Assembly (NCBI GenBank): GCA_964623635.1
Contig: CAZUUA010000009.1
Location: 1-64,000, forward strand
DNA length: 64,000 bases
Reading direction: 5' to 3'
Origin: UMGS1696 sp964623635
Lineage (GTDB): Bacteria > Bacillota > Clostridia > Oscillospirales > CAG-272
Position 1 is the first letter of the stretch; every line of letters begins with the position of its first letter. Below are positions 1 through 7,656 of this stretch, piece by piece. The notes beneath the pieces were generated by a model. It was not told the origin of the DNA. It did no database searches and saw only the letters and a list, made by a program, of their open reading frames with translations. A program made the translations under genes and the position numbers.

Positions 1-290
1 TGGCAAGTGCCTGGTTCGTCCACAAGCTGCCCACGCTGGTGCTGCTGCAAAACGGGGAAGTCGCACACCGCTGGACCGGCGAGACTCCGGCCGACGCCAT
101 TCTCACCGCCGTAGACAGTGCCGGCCTGACCCCCACAGAGCAAGCGGTCACAAACAGTGCGCCTACCGCCACGCCGCCGGAACCACCGCTGTTCTGGAAC
201 GGTACGCTTTCGCCACATCTGTATAACGCCGCCATCCCCGATCTGCCCGACGGTTCGTCCCCTGTGTCCCCGGAATGGCCCATGTGGTAA
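1..290 (+). CDS. Thioredoxin-fold protein, C-terminal fragment
   Basis: Open from the window edge (frame starting at base 3) to TAA at 288-290, so the N-terminus is missing. The visible start of the frame reads like the second half of a thioredoxin domain: a KLPTLVLLQNGEV stretch with the cis-proline before the beta strand, then HRWTG and a short helix. After about residue 45 it becomes a Pro/Ala-rich tail ending in PEWPMW. The internal GTG at 39 lies inside the conserved strand and is unlikely to be the real start. Function beyond a thioredoxin-like fold cannot be judged, and the active-site cysteines would lie upstream of the window. Confidence 0.55.
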   Translation, partial: ASAWFVHKLPTLVLLQNGEVAHRWTGETPADAILTAVDSAGLTPTEQAVTNSAPTATPPEPPLFWNGTLSPHLYNAAIPDLPDGSSPVSPEWPMW

Positions 291-306
291 AAACAATCAT
301 ATCGAT

Positions 307-356
307 AGAAAATGCCTGTCGGTACTGCTTCATAGGCGTTACCGTAGGCATTCTCT
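307..356. terminator. Hairpin between the thioredoxin-like gene and the phage module
   Basis: An imperfect inverted repeat (AGAAAATGCCT at the left arm, AGGCATTCTCT at the right arm, with inner CGGTA/TACCG) follows the stop at 290. It lacks a long T-run on either strand, so it may be a weak bidirectional terminator for the left gene and for the short leftward transcript starting near 456. Confidence 0.45.
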
Positions 357-366
357 ATTGCATCAT

Positions 367-462
367 TTAGTTATCCCCATTTACAATAGCCGTAAGCTCC
401 GTTTCGTGACTGCCCTCGATCCCATACATATGTACCCAGTTTTCTCCGTCCTTTTTGCGCAT
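367..462 (-). CDS. Small ORF (31 aa) downstream of a consensus promoter
   Basis: ATG at 462 abuts a strong minus-strand promoter (463-491) and is followed by 31 codons to TAA at 367-369 (begins MRKKDGENWVHMYG). No good Shine-Dalgarno precedes it. The ATG directly follows the -10 box, so the transcript probably starts inside it; an internal ATG at residue 12 is the alternative start. It could instead be a short regulatory RNA that ends at the hairpin 307-356. No family recognised; existence as a protein is uncertain. Confidence 0.25.
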   Translation of the reverse strand: MRKKDGENWVHMYGIEGSHETELTAIVNGDN

Positions 463-491
463 ATTCTACCACGTTCCGGGGAGATTGTCAA
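463..491 (-). promoter_or_regulatory. Sigma-A type promoter at the left end of the phage module
   Basis: On the minus strand TTGACA (486-491), 17-nt spacer, TAGAAT (463-468). It lies just beyond the stop codon of the last phage gene (514) and fires leftward, away from the phage genes, into about 150 nt that end in a hairpin. Confidence 0.7.
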
Positions 492-513
492 GACTTGCGC
501 CTGCCAAGTCCGT

Positions 514-1638
514 TCACCTTCCACCGACCTGCACCATAGGCGACGCACGCTGGTCTCCGCTCCATACGCCGGCGGCTCGTACCCATTTGCCGTCCTTTGC
601 CACGTACAGATTCGACTGTGCCACCGCCAGAGCACCGCTGTCCGTCCATGGGGATGTGGCTTTTTTGCTGTTGACGGCGCACACCCGATAGGCAACGCTT
701 GTGGCAGCAGTTGGCAGCGTGTCCCGGAACTGGGTAGAGGTACCGCTGTACAAGCTGGTGTAGGTACCGCCGTTCACGCTTCGTTCCAGCTGATAGCCCG
801 ATATGCTGTTCAACGGATCGGCTACGGCATCCCAACGAACGGTCACCCTGCCACCGGCCAGCAGCAGTGAGGTGACCAGACCCGTGGGAGCAAGTGGTGT
901 GGCGGCGTCCCGGCTCACGGTCTGCCAAGGCGTCACGTACCGGTTCAAGGTCACAAATTCTTCCAGATCGTCCCCATCCCATGTCACCGGATAAGTGCGA
1001 TATTCCAGCACGATGCAGACCTCCTTGCCCACTATGGTGCTGTCCGTTTTCAGGTTGTAGGACATATGCAGCGCATCTGTAAACAGCGCCGTTTCGGTCT
1101 CTGTAGCAGCACCCGGCGTCCGGATCCGCAGAGCCAGAGCAGTCACCCAGCCATTGCGGCCGTCTCCACTGGTCAGCGTCCAACGAAGCCGGTGGCTGTA
1201 GCTGCCATACAGAGTCGGCGGCGTAAAGGTCATTTGCGGCTGTGTGCTGTAGTCCCCAACGGAAAACACGTACCGGGAAAGCGTATCGCTGTTGTAGATC
1301 ATGGTCGCCCGATTTTTCGGTACCAGCGCATACAGAGGCGTGACCGGGTCATTTTCGTCTGTCACGGAAGGCGCCACATAGGGCAGCACACACACCGGAT
1401 CCGTCCAGTCGGCCAAGGTAGTGAAGCTGTATAGCGTCCCGTTCAGCGTACAGCCCAACAGCTGCTTGATGTCTCCGGGCACCGATGTACTACCGGGATA
1501 CCAGTTTGCCGTGACATAGAGCGTATCCTCTGTACCGTTTCGATATACCACGTACTGGATAGACGTACCCTCCAGCCGAAGCCGGTTGCCCATGTAGCGC
1601 CCCACACAGGTCATGGCAGCGCTTGTGCGATCCTGCAT
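514..1638 (-). CDS. Phage tail appendage protein with fibronectin type III domain
   Basis: This 374-residue protein is the last gene of the phage structural operon. The N-terminal two thirds is Thr/Tyr/Asp-rich beta-type sequence. About residues 245-340 read as a fibronectin type III domain: LAPTGLVTSLLLAGGRVTVRWDAV, then ISGYQLERSVNGGTYTSLYSG, then YRVCAVNSK. Such domains decorate tail tips and fibres of siphophages, where they touch the cell surface. It starts 3 nt after the stop of the upstream baseplate gene, so it is co-translated. The C-terminus (WVRAAGVWSG) resembles carbohydrate-contacting tail tips. The receptor-binding role is inference; no lytic domain is visible. Confidence 0.7.
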   Translation of the reverse strand: MQDRTSAAMTCVGRYMGNRLRLEGTSIQYVVYRNGTEDTLYVTANWYPGSTSVPGDIKQLLGCTLNGTLYSFTTLADWTDPVCVLPYVAPSVTDENDPVTPLYALVPKNRATMIYNSDTLSRYVFSVGDYSTQPQMTFTPPTLYGSYSHRLRWTLTSGDGRNGWVTALALRIRTPGAATETETALFTDALHMSYNLKTDSTIVGKEVCIVLEYRTYPVTWDGDDLEEFVTLNRYVTPWQTVSRDAATPLAPTGLVTSLLLAGGRVTVRWDAVADPLNSISGYQLERSVNGGTYTSLYSGTSTQFRDTLPTAATSVAYRVCAVNSKKATSPWTDSGALAVAQSNLYVAKDGKWVRAAGVWSGDQRASPMVQVGGR

Positions 1639-1641
1639 ACC

Positions 1642-2358
1642 TTACGCCTCCTCTGCCAACAGAATAAAGATCTCACCGTCCTCCATAGACGAAGGCAGTG
1701 CCGTGCCGTAGCGAATGTTGCGGACAGCCGGCGCACCGGTGGTGTCGTTTTTGGCGACCAGCGTACCGGTCATGGTACCGCCGGCCTTGGTCACCAGCGC
1801 ACTGCCGGCAATACCGTCAATGGAACCGGCCGTTGCCGCATAGGACACAGCATCCAGTCCATCGATGGGCGAATGCACCGCACCACACACCGTGCCATCC
1901 ATGCGCTTGTCCTGGATCATGGCATCGGTCACCACCACCGCACCGGTAGGCACCGTGACAATGGCCAAAAGCAGATCCCAAAGGGTATCGCTGCGTGTGA
2001 TAGCGCTTTGGTCTTCTAAGAAGCACAGGGTAAATTTGCCGTCTGCCTTGTGGAGCCGCAGGGTCACCAGATAGCTGTGTCCTGCTTCCACATAAGCGGA
2101 GGTGTTCTCGGTGACCAGACCCATATGGCCATCGATCCAGCCGCAGCCGGGCGTGACCTGCAGTCGCATCCCTTCCCCGGACAGCACCTGCAAATGGCCA
2201 TCTCCGGGACGCACCACGCCATCGGAATAGAAGCACTGTATCATCCGGGCAAAGAACGCCGCATCCACAGCTTTGTCTCCTTTCGGGAAACCATCCACGG
2301 TTTCCACAACAGTAGTGGAATCAAACATTCCACCCAAAATATCGATCGTAGTCTGCAT
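1642..2358 (-). CDS. Phage baseplate/receptor-binding-type protein
   Basis: This 238-residue protein starts MQTTIDILGGMFDSTTVVETVDGFPKGDKAVDAAFF and continues with a GMRLQVTPGCGWIDGHMG block. That arrangement is typical of upper-baseplate or BppU-like N-terminal domains in Firmicutes siphophages. The C-terminal part (KAGGTMTGTLVAKNDTTGAPAVRNIRYGT) is a tail-fibre repeat-like segment of the GGTMTG type seen in many fibres. A good ribosome site (AAAGGAGA) precedes ATG 2358. The 187 nt between it and the Gp37-like gene carry copy 1 of a dispersed repeat, so this gene and the next one may be separately expressed. The assignment rests on motif style and position, not on a search. Confidence 0.7.
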   Translation of the reverse strand: MQTTIDILGGMFDSTTVVETVDGFPKGDKAVDAAFFARMIQCFYSDGVVRPGDGHLQVLSGEGMRLQVTPGCGWIDGHMGLVTENTSAYVEAGHSYLVTLRLHKADGKFTLCFLEDQSAITRSDTLWDLLLAIVTVPTGAVVVTDAMIQDKRMDGTVCGAVHSPIDGLDAVSYAATAGSIDGIAGSALVTKAGGTMTGTLVAKNDTTGAPAVRNIRYGTALPSSMEDGEIFILLAEEA

Positions 2359-2386
2359 ATCATTTTCTCCTTTTTTTCATTTTTTC

Positions 2387-2519
2387 AACTACCGTTGGGC
2401 TTGTGACTCCATGGAGTATCTCCATTGCCCTTGGTTTTTTGGTTTTCAAGTGGAGACAAGCCCAACGCCAATTGAGAACAACCATACGTTAGTATCCCCA
2501 CGCCCAAACGCAGTTTGAA
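2387..2519. repeat. Composite intergenic repeat, copy 1
   Basis: Contains a long-range inverted repeat (2387-2405 with 2457-2475, arms around CGTTGGGCTTGT) enclosing the palindrome CTCCATGGAG, and at 2495-2518 a 24-nt block beginning TCCCCACGCCCAAACG that is identical to 23579-23602. Related modules recur at 12882-12993 and 23418-23603. It sits between two phage tail genes. Confidence 0.75.
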
Positions 2520-2545
2520 CCAAAGGTGGGTCGTTGCCCAAACCT

Positions 2546-3604
2546 TTACCCCAGTACCGTGCGAAGCCTGTCCACCGTGCCACCGAAGTAGGGGTATAGC
2601 TTCACGGTGCCGCCTTCGTAGACCACGTCCACTGCCGTCAGCCGCAGGGCACAGCGCACACCTAAGGTGTCACTTTGCACCTCGCATATGTCCCCCAAGC
2701 GATAGTCTACCCCATATTCCGGCGTGGCCGTGTATTCGCCTATGCAGGTCAGCCGGTGCAGCTCCCGGTGCTTGTACAGCAGCTCCGTGCCACGGTTCCG
2801 CAGCGCTGCCTGATACGCCGCCGTGGTCGTGAACTGTCCCGGTCGTATATCCGTCGCCTTCACATACCCTTCCCTGCGCCAAGCCGTTTGCGTGTCTGTC
2901 GTAGTTGTAACCACCATCGTCCCGTCGCTGCCTTCCACGTATAGCCGATCCAGCACACCTTCCCGGTACAGCTCCGTTTCCAGTCCGGCCACGTTGCCGA
3001 ATTCTTCGCTGAAGATCGCACGGCTCACCCCATCGGCGCCATCCAAACTCCGGTCCACACCCACATATACCCCAAAGGTCAGCGTGCCCTCGTTCGTCAG
3101 CGTGATGGTGTATCCGGCACCCCATGGCGTCAAAAGCTCCTGCAGCCACTTGCCAAGTCGTTCCCCACGCTCCATGGTCAGGTGCACCGCATCCGTTCCC
3201 AGCGGCAATGCAGTCGGCATCGTCAACGCAATATCCCCTGCCCAGTCCTCTATGGCTGAAAAAATCACCTGCTCCAGTGTCCCGCTGTACACCGTATCCA
3301 CGCTGGCGACCCGGTCGTACAACAGACATTCCAGCAGCCTGCCACCGATGTGCAGCGTATGTCCCCGGCAGATCACCGTCTCGATCCGTCCGCAGAACCG
3401 CCGGTCACACAGGTACGCCGCACCGTTGGCCAGATCCACCAGCTCCCGACTGGTGTAGGCAGCCGTATACGCACCCATGGTCAACGGCAGCTCCACCGCA
3501 AAGGTACCGCATTCGTCCAGCCGCTCCGACCAAACCACCGATGTCGCTGTGTCCACCGGTGGCGATACGGCCGCAAATTGTCGATCCAAAAAGTACAGCT
3601 CCAT
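2546..3604 (-). CDS. Siphovirus Gp37-like tail protein
   Basis: This 352-residue protein begins MELYFLDRQFAAVSPPVDTATSVVW followed by WSERLDECGTFAVELPL. That layout matches the ReqiPepy6 Gp37-like/phage tail-associated family that forms the hub below the distal tail protein. The central part (FCGRIETVICRGHTLHIGGRLLECLLYDRV) and a DYRLGDICEVQ motif near residue 310 also fit. The gene follows the Dit-like gene, as in siphophages of Clostridia. AAGGAGGGACC provides a strong ribosome site. No peptidase motif is evident. Confidence 0.75.
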   Translation of the reverse strand: MELYFLDRQFAAVSPPVDTATSVVWSERLDECGTFAVELPLTMGAYTAAYTSRELVDLANGAAYLCDRRFCGRIETVICRGHTLHIGGRLLECLLYDRVASVDTVYSGTLEQVIFSAIEDWAGDIALTMPTALPLGTDAVHLTMERGERLGKWLQELLTPWGAGYTITLTNEGTLTFGVYVGVDRSLDGADGVSRAIFSEEFGNVAGLETELYREGVLDRLYVEGSDGTMVVTTTTDTQTAWRREGYVKATDIRPGQFTTTAAYQAALRNRGTELLYKHRELHRLTCIGEYTATPEYGVDYRLGDICEVQSDTLGVRCALRLTAVDVVYEGGTVKLYPYFGGTVDRLRTVLG

Positions 3605-3613
3605 GGTCCCTCC

Positions 3614-3820
3614 TTAGCTGAACCACAGCCGGAGCAGCCGCTGCAGCTGGTCACAGAGCGTTTGCCAAAGCTGCCGGACGTCCCGGCAAAATCCAGTGAC
3701 AAGCGTCCGTATCGACGTGACAAACGCAGTCCATGCCTTTTGCAGTGCCGCCAGTCCATCCTTGGCGATCTTCTGCACCGCATGGCAAAAGGTCCTCACA
3801 CACGCCTTCCATTTCTCCAT
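3614..3820 (-). CDS. Small Trp/Cys-containing helical protein of the tail region
   Basis: This 68-residue ORF has a strong ribosome site (AAAGGAGGAACGAT before ATG 3820) and lies between the Dit-like and Gp37-like genes, 9 nt upstream of the latter. It is almost wholly predicted helix, with spaced Trp, Leu and basic residues (KAWTAFVTSIRTL, then LWQTLCDQLQRLLRLW), giving an amphipathic pattern without a clear hydrophobic membrane span. I do not recognise a family. Possible roles are a minor tail component, a shortened length-determining helix, or a membrane-active peptide; none is shown by the sequence. Confidence 0.6.
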   Translation of the reverse strand: MEKWKACVRTFCHAVQKIAKDGLAALQKAWTAFVTSIRTLVTGFCRDVRQLWQTLCDQLQRLLRLWFS

Positions 3821-3841
3821 ATCGTTCCTCCTTTGTATTTT

Positions 3842-4702
3842 TTATATTCCATAGTATAATGGTGTGTAGGACAGCTTCACGGACAAATGCTCGATGCCGC
3901 TGTCCGCCGTGACCTGCACCACATTCTCTCCCACCGCCAGCAAAAAGAAATCGCTGTCCCGGTGGAAGGTGAACGAACGCACACCATCGATCACCAGATC
4001 CTTGCACCGGGGTCTTGTGTCGATCCTTGCCACCTTGCCGTCCTCCAACGTGGTCTGCAGCCGGATGTATCGTTCTCCCAGACATAGCGCCGGATGTACC
4101 ACCGCACCACCGACCGCCGTCAGCTCCGCCAATAGTCCACAGGCCGCATCACCCGGATTCACGACCGTGGCCGTCTCCGTGGTGCGCAGCAAGGACGGCG
4201 TGACCCCGGCGCCTGCCATAAAGTTCATGGGAAAGGTCAAAAGCGGCGTGGTGGTGCGGAAATACACCTGATGTGCCGCCGTTTCCCGAAAGAATGGATC
4301 CGGTGCTACAAATGGCAAATACACCTCCGTGGGCGTATAGAAGTTCGCCTGGTGGAACCGGGGACGACCACAGGGGATCACCCCAATGCACCGGGTCACG
4401 TCCCCCAGACATACCTCCATCTCCAAGGTCTGCTGGGGATCCATCATGCTGCATAAAAGCCGCCGCAGCACCGCTTCATCTCCCGTCAGCTCTCCGGTCA
4501 GCGCCAGATGTCGTTCTCCAAACCGTCTGGTCACCGGATGGCCACCGGAACCGTCGGCGTAGGGCTCCGTCTCCACAAACAGCTCCGTGGCACCAAAGCC
4601 GGATAGCCCGTCTTCCAAGAGCCGCATATGTGCCTCCGGTCCCGGGGAAATAAGAAACGTGCGCCCTCTCTCCGGTTCCGTGATCCGTATTCCATAGCGC
4701 AT
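3842..4702 (-). CDS. Phage distal tail (Dit)-like protein
   Basis: This 286-residue protein has the layout of the phage tail family (Dit/Siphovirus_tail). There is an N-terminal beta domain (MRYGIRITEPERGRTFLISPG), then a segment with LTGELTGDEAVLRRLLCSMMDPQQTLEM and CGRPRF, then LPFVAPDPFFRETA, a motif common to these proteins where the galectin-like domain begins. The C-terminal half ends in SVKLSYTPLYYGI. Dit forms the hexameric hub joining tail tube and tip. In siphophages it follows the tape measure gene; here it follows a 95-residue ORF instead. Start ATG 4702 has GGAGGTACAAGT upstream. Confidence 0.78.
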   Translation of the reverse strand: MRYGIRITEPERGRTFLISPGPEAHMRLLEDGLSGFGATELFVETEPYADGSGGHPVTRRFGERHLALTGELTGDEAVLRRLLCSMMDPQQTLEMEVCLGDVTRCIGVIPCGRPRFHQANFYTPTEVYLPFVAPDPFFRETAAHQVYFRTTTPLLTFPMNFMAGAGVTPSLLRTTETATVVNPGDAACGLLAELTAVGGAVVHPALCLGERYIRLQTTLEDGKVARIDTRPRCKDLVIDGVRSFTFHRDSDFFLLAVGENVVQVTADSGIEHLSVKLSYTPLYYGI

Positions 4703-4720
4703 ACTTGTACCTCCTTTCTT

Positions 4721-5005
4721 CTATATTTGTAATAGCTCCTCACTTTGCCGGCGCCGGGCTCTGGTCTCCTGATACGCCGAGCGCTGTCCGACCTTGGTGG
4801 TACCGCTGTCCGTTTTGGCGTTCGTCCCCGAAACCATCGTGCCGTCCTGTATACCGGCGTCATGCAGTGCACCAAATGCCTGTGCCGACTGCCGCAGTGC
4901 CCTATCCAGCTCCCATACCGCCACGCCATCCCACATGGGCAGCGCCGTCAACGTGTCCAACATCGTATCCAGCTGCACCTGCCAATTCTGTTTTTCATTG
5001 TCCAT
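4721..5005 (-). CDS. 95-aa ORF in the tape-measure position
   Basis: Start ATG 5005 is chosen because GGAAGGAG sits 9 nt upstream; it overlaps the Gp15-like gene by 11 nt. The protein is hydrophilic and largely helical: residues 1-45 (NWQVQLDTMLDTLTALPMWDGVAVWELDRAL), a Gly/Thr/Ser linker, and an ending RARRRQSEELLQI. In siphophages the tape measure, usually 600-1500 residues, is encoded exactly here, between the tail chaperones and Dit. This could be the collapsed remnant of one, a very short functional ruler, or a different protein. No transglycosylase or hydrophobic segments typical of tape measures remain. Confidence 0.6.
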   Translation of the reverse strand: MDNEKQNWQVQLDTMLDTLTALPMWDGVAVWELDRALRQSAQAFGALHDAGIQDGTMVSGTNAKTDSGTTKVGQRSAYQETRARRRQSEELLQI

Positions 5006-5549
5006 ACGAATCTTCTCCTTCCTGTCTGCTTTCCGGCTCCGGCAGCTGTACCGCACGCTTGGCCTGCCGCAGTCGGTGTCGCAGTGCGTCGTCCTCGATC
5101 TGCCGCAGATCCAACAGCCGCAACCGGATCACCTGCATCAGTACCGTATCCGGCGGCAGCTGTCGCAGCAGTGCCTGAAACCGGTGCCAGTGCAGGGACG
5201 TGTGCAGCAGATCGATCCCGTAGGCCGCCTGAAAGGATGCCACGATCCGTTCCCCGTCGATCCATAGATCCAGCACCGGTCTGCCTGTTCCCTTGCTGCC
5301 ATCCACGACCCCAAAGCCGTAAAAGTCAAGCAGTGCCGCAAGCAGCTTTTGTGTCTCCACCATGCCGCCATCGTCCTTCCCCACAGCAATCCGCACAAAC
5401 AGCCGACTTCGTACCGGCGGCGGCAGCGTCTCGTCCTGCAGGATCCGCCACAGCAGCAGTCCCACCCGAAAGTCCGTCTCCACCGGGATCTCTGTGCCGT
5501 CCACCCAAACGGTCGTCTCTCGGCCGGATATCCAGAGCGACTCCATCAT
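4995..5549 (-). CDS. Bacteriophage Gp15-family tail assembly chaperone
   Basis: The real start is ATG 5549, overlapping the upstream chaperone gene by 4 nt (ATGA). The 184-residue product has the Gp15 family layout. TEIPVETDFRVGLLLWRIL near the start is followed by a middle segment with LLDFYGF and the conserved block around residues 95-125 (IVASFQAAYGIDLLHTSLHWHRFQALLRQLP). The usual C-terminal IRLRLLDLRQI region comes next. Gp15 proteins are the second tail-assembly chaperone, normally translated just before the tape measure they protect. Keeping it intact while the tape measure is absent is odd. Confidence 0.8.
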   Translation of the reverse strand: MMESLWISGRETTVWVDGTEIPVETDFRVGLLLWRILQDETLPPPVRSRLFVRIAVGKDDGGMVETQKLLAALLDFYGFGVVDGSKGTGRPVLDLWIDGERIVASFQAAYGIDLLHTSLHWHRFQALLRQLPPDTVLMQVIRLRLLDLRQIEDDALRHRLRQAKRAVQLPEPESRQEGEDSYGQ

Positions 5550-5932
5550 CGTTCTGCCCTCATCGCAGCGATCCAGCCCAGTGCCGCACCCATCAGCCGG
5601 TACCGCTGTTCTGCCGCATCCAACAGCGCCTCCAGCCATTGCAGCTGCGCCGACACAAACGCCATAAAGTCTAGATACGCCAGCGCATAGGTGGTGCCGC
5701 CTTGGCTGCATAGCGTCTCACCCATGCCAACACCCAGCACCACATCGAAAAAGTGCCGCAGGATCTCACTGTGCACCGCCATAGCCAGATCCGCATCGGT
5801 GTCCCCGGGCAGTGTGGCCAGCTCTGCTTTGAGCGCCGTCAACCCCAGGATCAGCCGACCCATGTGCTCCGGCTGTGTAATGTCGAACCGACAGACCTGC
5901 CCGTTCCAATTCCAAAAGCAGCTTCTCTCCAA
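5546..5932 (-). CDS. Tail assembly chaperone (DUF6673-like)
   Basis: The frame is open from a GTG at 5962, but TTG at 5932 has AAGGAG at ideal distance, giving a 128-residue protein beginning ERSCFWNWNGQVCRFDI. It has the profile of the small helical first tail chaperone that precedes Gp15: an N-terminal beta pair, then HMGRLILGLTALKAELATL and a long helical region with HFFDVVLGVGMGETLC. The stop overlaps the Gp15-like start by 4 nt. The family name is from memory of gene order and length and should be checked by profile search. Confidence 0.65.
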   Translation of the reverse strand: MERSCFWNWNGQVCRFDITQPEHMGRLILGLTALKAELATLPGDTDADLAMAVHSEILRHFFDVVLGVGMGETLCSQGGTTYALAYLDFMAFVSAQLQWLEALLDAAEQRYRLMGAALGWIAAMRAER

Positions 5933-5968
5933 ATCCTTCTCCTTTTTACAATTCTCCTTCACGACCTA

Positions 5969-6469
5969 TTATGCATTCTGAAATCTGCCGGCCGATACCA
6001 CGAATGTCCCCTGTACCGGCGCCGAAACAGCACGCAGTGTCCCCGTGTAGGTCAGTGTGTCCGTGCCCTCTCCGCAGGTGTCCGGGATCACCGAATAGGT
6101 ACGCACCGTAGCACGACAGACCCCGGATACCTCGGTTTCATCAAAGAGATCCACCGTGCAGATCTCCACCCAGGCGTCACATCCGGTCAGCTCCCGGTCG
6201 GCGATCCGCCGCAGCTTTTCGATGGCAGGACTGTTCGTGTACACCTCAAAGGCGTAGTCTATCACCGGTGCGTATCCTGTCACATCGGTGCGCTTCACCT
6301 GCTCGTGTATGTACCGTCTCTGGTAGCACACCGGGTGCAGAGCCTCCGTGAATGCCGTAAAGCCTTCGCCAAGGAGCACCCAAACCGCCTCTGCCGATGT
6401 GCCCACATTCAAATAGTGCTGCCGTTCCTCACGCCCCACAAGGCGCTTGTTACCAAGGTGCTTGTCCAT
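5969..6469 (-). CDS. Probable major tail tube protein
   Basis: Two in-frame ATGs (6475, 6469) follow AAGGAGG; the second has the better spacing. The roughly 166-residue product contains LGEGFTAFTEALHPVCYQRRYIHEQ, DVTGYAPVIDYAFEVY and a C-terminal GTLRAVSAPVQGTFVV. This matches the tail tube proteins of Clostridia siphophages (TP901-1-like tail fold): gefT..ta.np....YI.e, then tGy.p.i.y, then G....vkGtv. It lies between the tail completion gene and the chaperones, where the tube gene belongs. Confidence 0.7.
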   Translation of the reverse strand: MDKHLGNKRLVGREERQHYLNVGTSAEAVWVLLGEGFTAFTEALHPVCYQRRYIHEQVKRTDVTGYAPVIDYAFEVYTNSPAIEKLRRIADRELTGCDAWVEICTVDLFDETEVSGVCRATVRTYSVIPDTCGEGTDTLTYTGTLRAVSAPVQGTFVVSAGRFQNA

Positions 6470-6471
6470 CC

Positions 6472-6912
6472 TCATTCACCTCCTTCCAAGGTATCAGTGT
6501 GGGTAACGCCGTCCCCACTCAGGCAGTACCCGGCTCTGTAGACCACCGCACTGCCCCGTTCCATTTTCTCGATCCCCGGCATCCTTGTCAACCGACATCG
6601 ACCCACACCGGCCGCATAGGTACCAAGCACCTCTGTGATCTCTCCAAACCGATCCAGCACCTGCGTGTGTGCCGAGGGTGTACTGCCGTCGATCCGCACG
6701 TACACCGCAAAGGGGATCTCGTACCGGCGTGTTCCGTCCACATAGGCGTGTACCACCACCGCTTCCGGCAAAAGGCGCACCCAACCCACCGGCACCTCTC
6801 CGGCAACGGGCAGCTCCCCTTCCCCGGACCCCGGCAGAAAATCCAGCTTCTCTCCCAAGGCATCGTTCAGCCGATCGCACAGCGCTGTAAGGATCGTTCC
6901 CAGCTTCTCCAT
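6472..6912 (-). CDS. Phage tail terminator/minor capsid-type protein
   Basis: The 146-residue protein begins MEKLGTILTALCDRLNDALG and continues GWVRLLPEAVVVHAYVDGTRRYEIPFAVYVRID. This resembles the small tail-completion proteins encoded between the neck and the tail tube. AGAAAGGAGGGACT precedes ATG 6912. The stop overlaps the tail tube start region. Position and fold-like alternation of strands support the call, but I see no diagnostic motif. Confidence 0.6.
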   Translation of the reverse strand: MEKLGTILTALCDRLNDALGEKLDFLPGSGEGELPVAGEVPVGWVRLLPEAVVVHAYVDGTRRYEIPFAVYVRIDGSTPSAHTQVLDRFGEITEVLGTYAAGVGRCRLTRMPGIEKMERGSAVVYRAGYCLSGDGVTHTDTLEGGE

Positions 6913-6924
6913 AGTCCCTCCTTT

Positions 6925-7287
6925 CTATTCTGCCACAAGCACATAGCCACGGGCCATGCCCAGTCCGCCTTGTGCCGTCACCGACCGGATCCGATAACAG
7001 CCATGCACCGGCTCAGCCACGGTTCCCACAGCGACCAAGTCCCCCGGCCCGATCTCCGTCTCTTCCCAGCATACCGTCACACCGTCCTCGTTCACCAGCC
7101 GGGTTCCATAGTCCGATAGGGTCAGCGTCAGACCGTTTTCCCGACTGCCGTCATTGTCCGCCGCCACTTTGGATACCGCAGCGATATGCACGCCGTAGCA
7201 TAGGTAGCGCTGCCAGATTGGCGTGTAGTCCGCCGTGTAGCTGCCGCTGCGGTGGAAGAACGTCCATGCGTGGTCATGCTTTTCCAT
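6925..7287 (-). CDS. Head-closure/minor capsid protein (DUF6751-like)
   Basis: ATG 7287 has AAGGAGG at 7 nt; the upstream in-frame GTG is too close to that site. The 120-residue protein is beta-rich, with DHAWTFFHRSGSYTADYTPIWQRYLCYGVHI and VCWEETEIGPGDLVAVG. This arrangement is found in the phage neck gene between the head-tail connector and the tail terminator. The family name is my recollection from similar Clostridia phages and is less certain than the positional assignment. Confidence 0.6.
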   Translation of the reverse strand: MEKHDHAWTFFHRSGSYTADYTPIWQRYLCYGVHIAAVSKVAADNDGSRENGLTLTLSDYGTRLVNEDGVTVCWEETEIGPGDLVAVGTVAEPVHGCYRIRSVTAQGGLGMARGYVLVAE

Positions 7288-7299
7288 TGGCACACCTCC

Positions 7300-7641
7300 T
7301 TATAGCCAGCCACCCAGCAGTCCGGCCTGTCGCAGTACGCTCACCGCACCGGCAGCCACCGGCATTCCATGGATCCGCAGGACCCCACGGTCTAAGGCAG
7401 CATCCCCAGCTTCGGTCACCGGCTTGTCCAGACCAGACTCCACCTGGGCACAAATGGCAAGCTGCACCGCACGATACCCGGCTGCATCCAGATCCCCTGT
7501 TGTGCGGGGATACAGCAGAGACAGGATGGTCCCCTGTGCCTGCCGTATCCCGGCCACAAACAGCGTCCGAGGCAGCGTACCACCGTAGGAAGACTGATAA
7601 AAGGTGTGATCCACCATATTGTCTGCCATATTGTGATCCAT
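7300..7641 (-). CDS. Head-tail connector-type protein
   Basis: ATG 7641 is preferred (GAGGAG at 7 nt) over the in-frame GTG 7647. The 113-residue protein sits directly after the coat gene. It contains a helical DLDAAGYRAVQLAICAQVESGLDKPVTEAGD segment and an ILRIHGMPVAAGAVSVLRQAGLLGGWL-like end, reminiscent of gp6/gp15-type connector proteins. Start and stop are packed between neighbours (12 nt and 15 nt). No catalytic residues expected. Confidence 0.55.
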   Translation of the reverse strand: MDHNMADNMVDHTFYQSSYGGTLPRTLFVAGIRQAQGTILSLLYPRTTGDLDAAGYRAVQLAICAQVESGLDKPVTEAGDAALDRGVLRIHGMPVAAGAVSVLRQAGLLGGWL

Positions 7642-7656
7642 CTGCACGCTCCTCGT

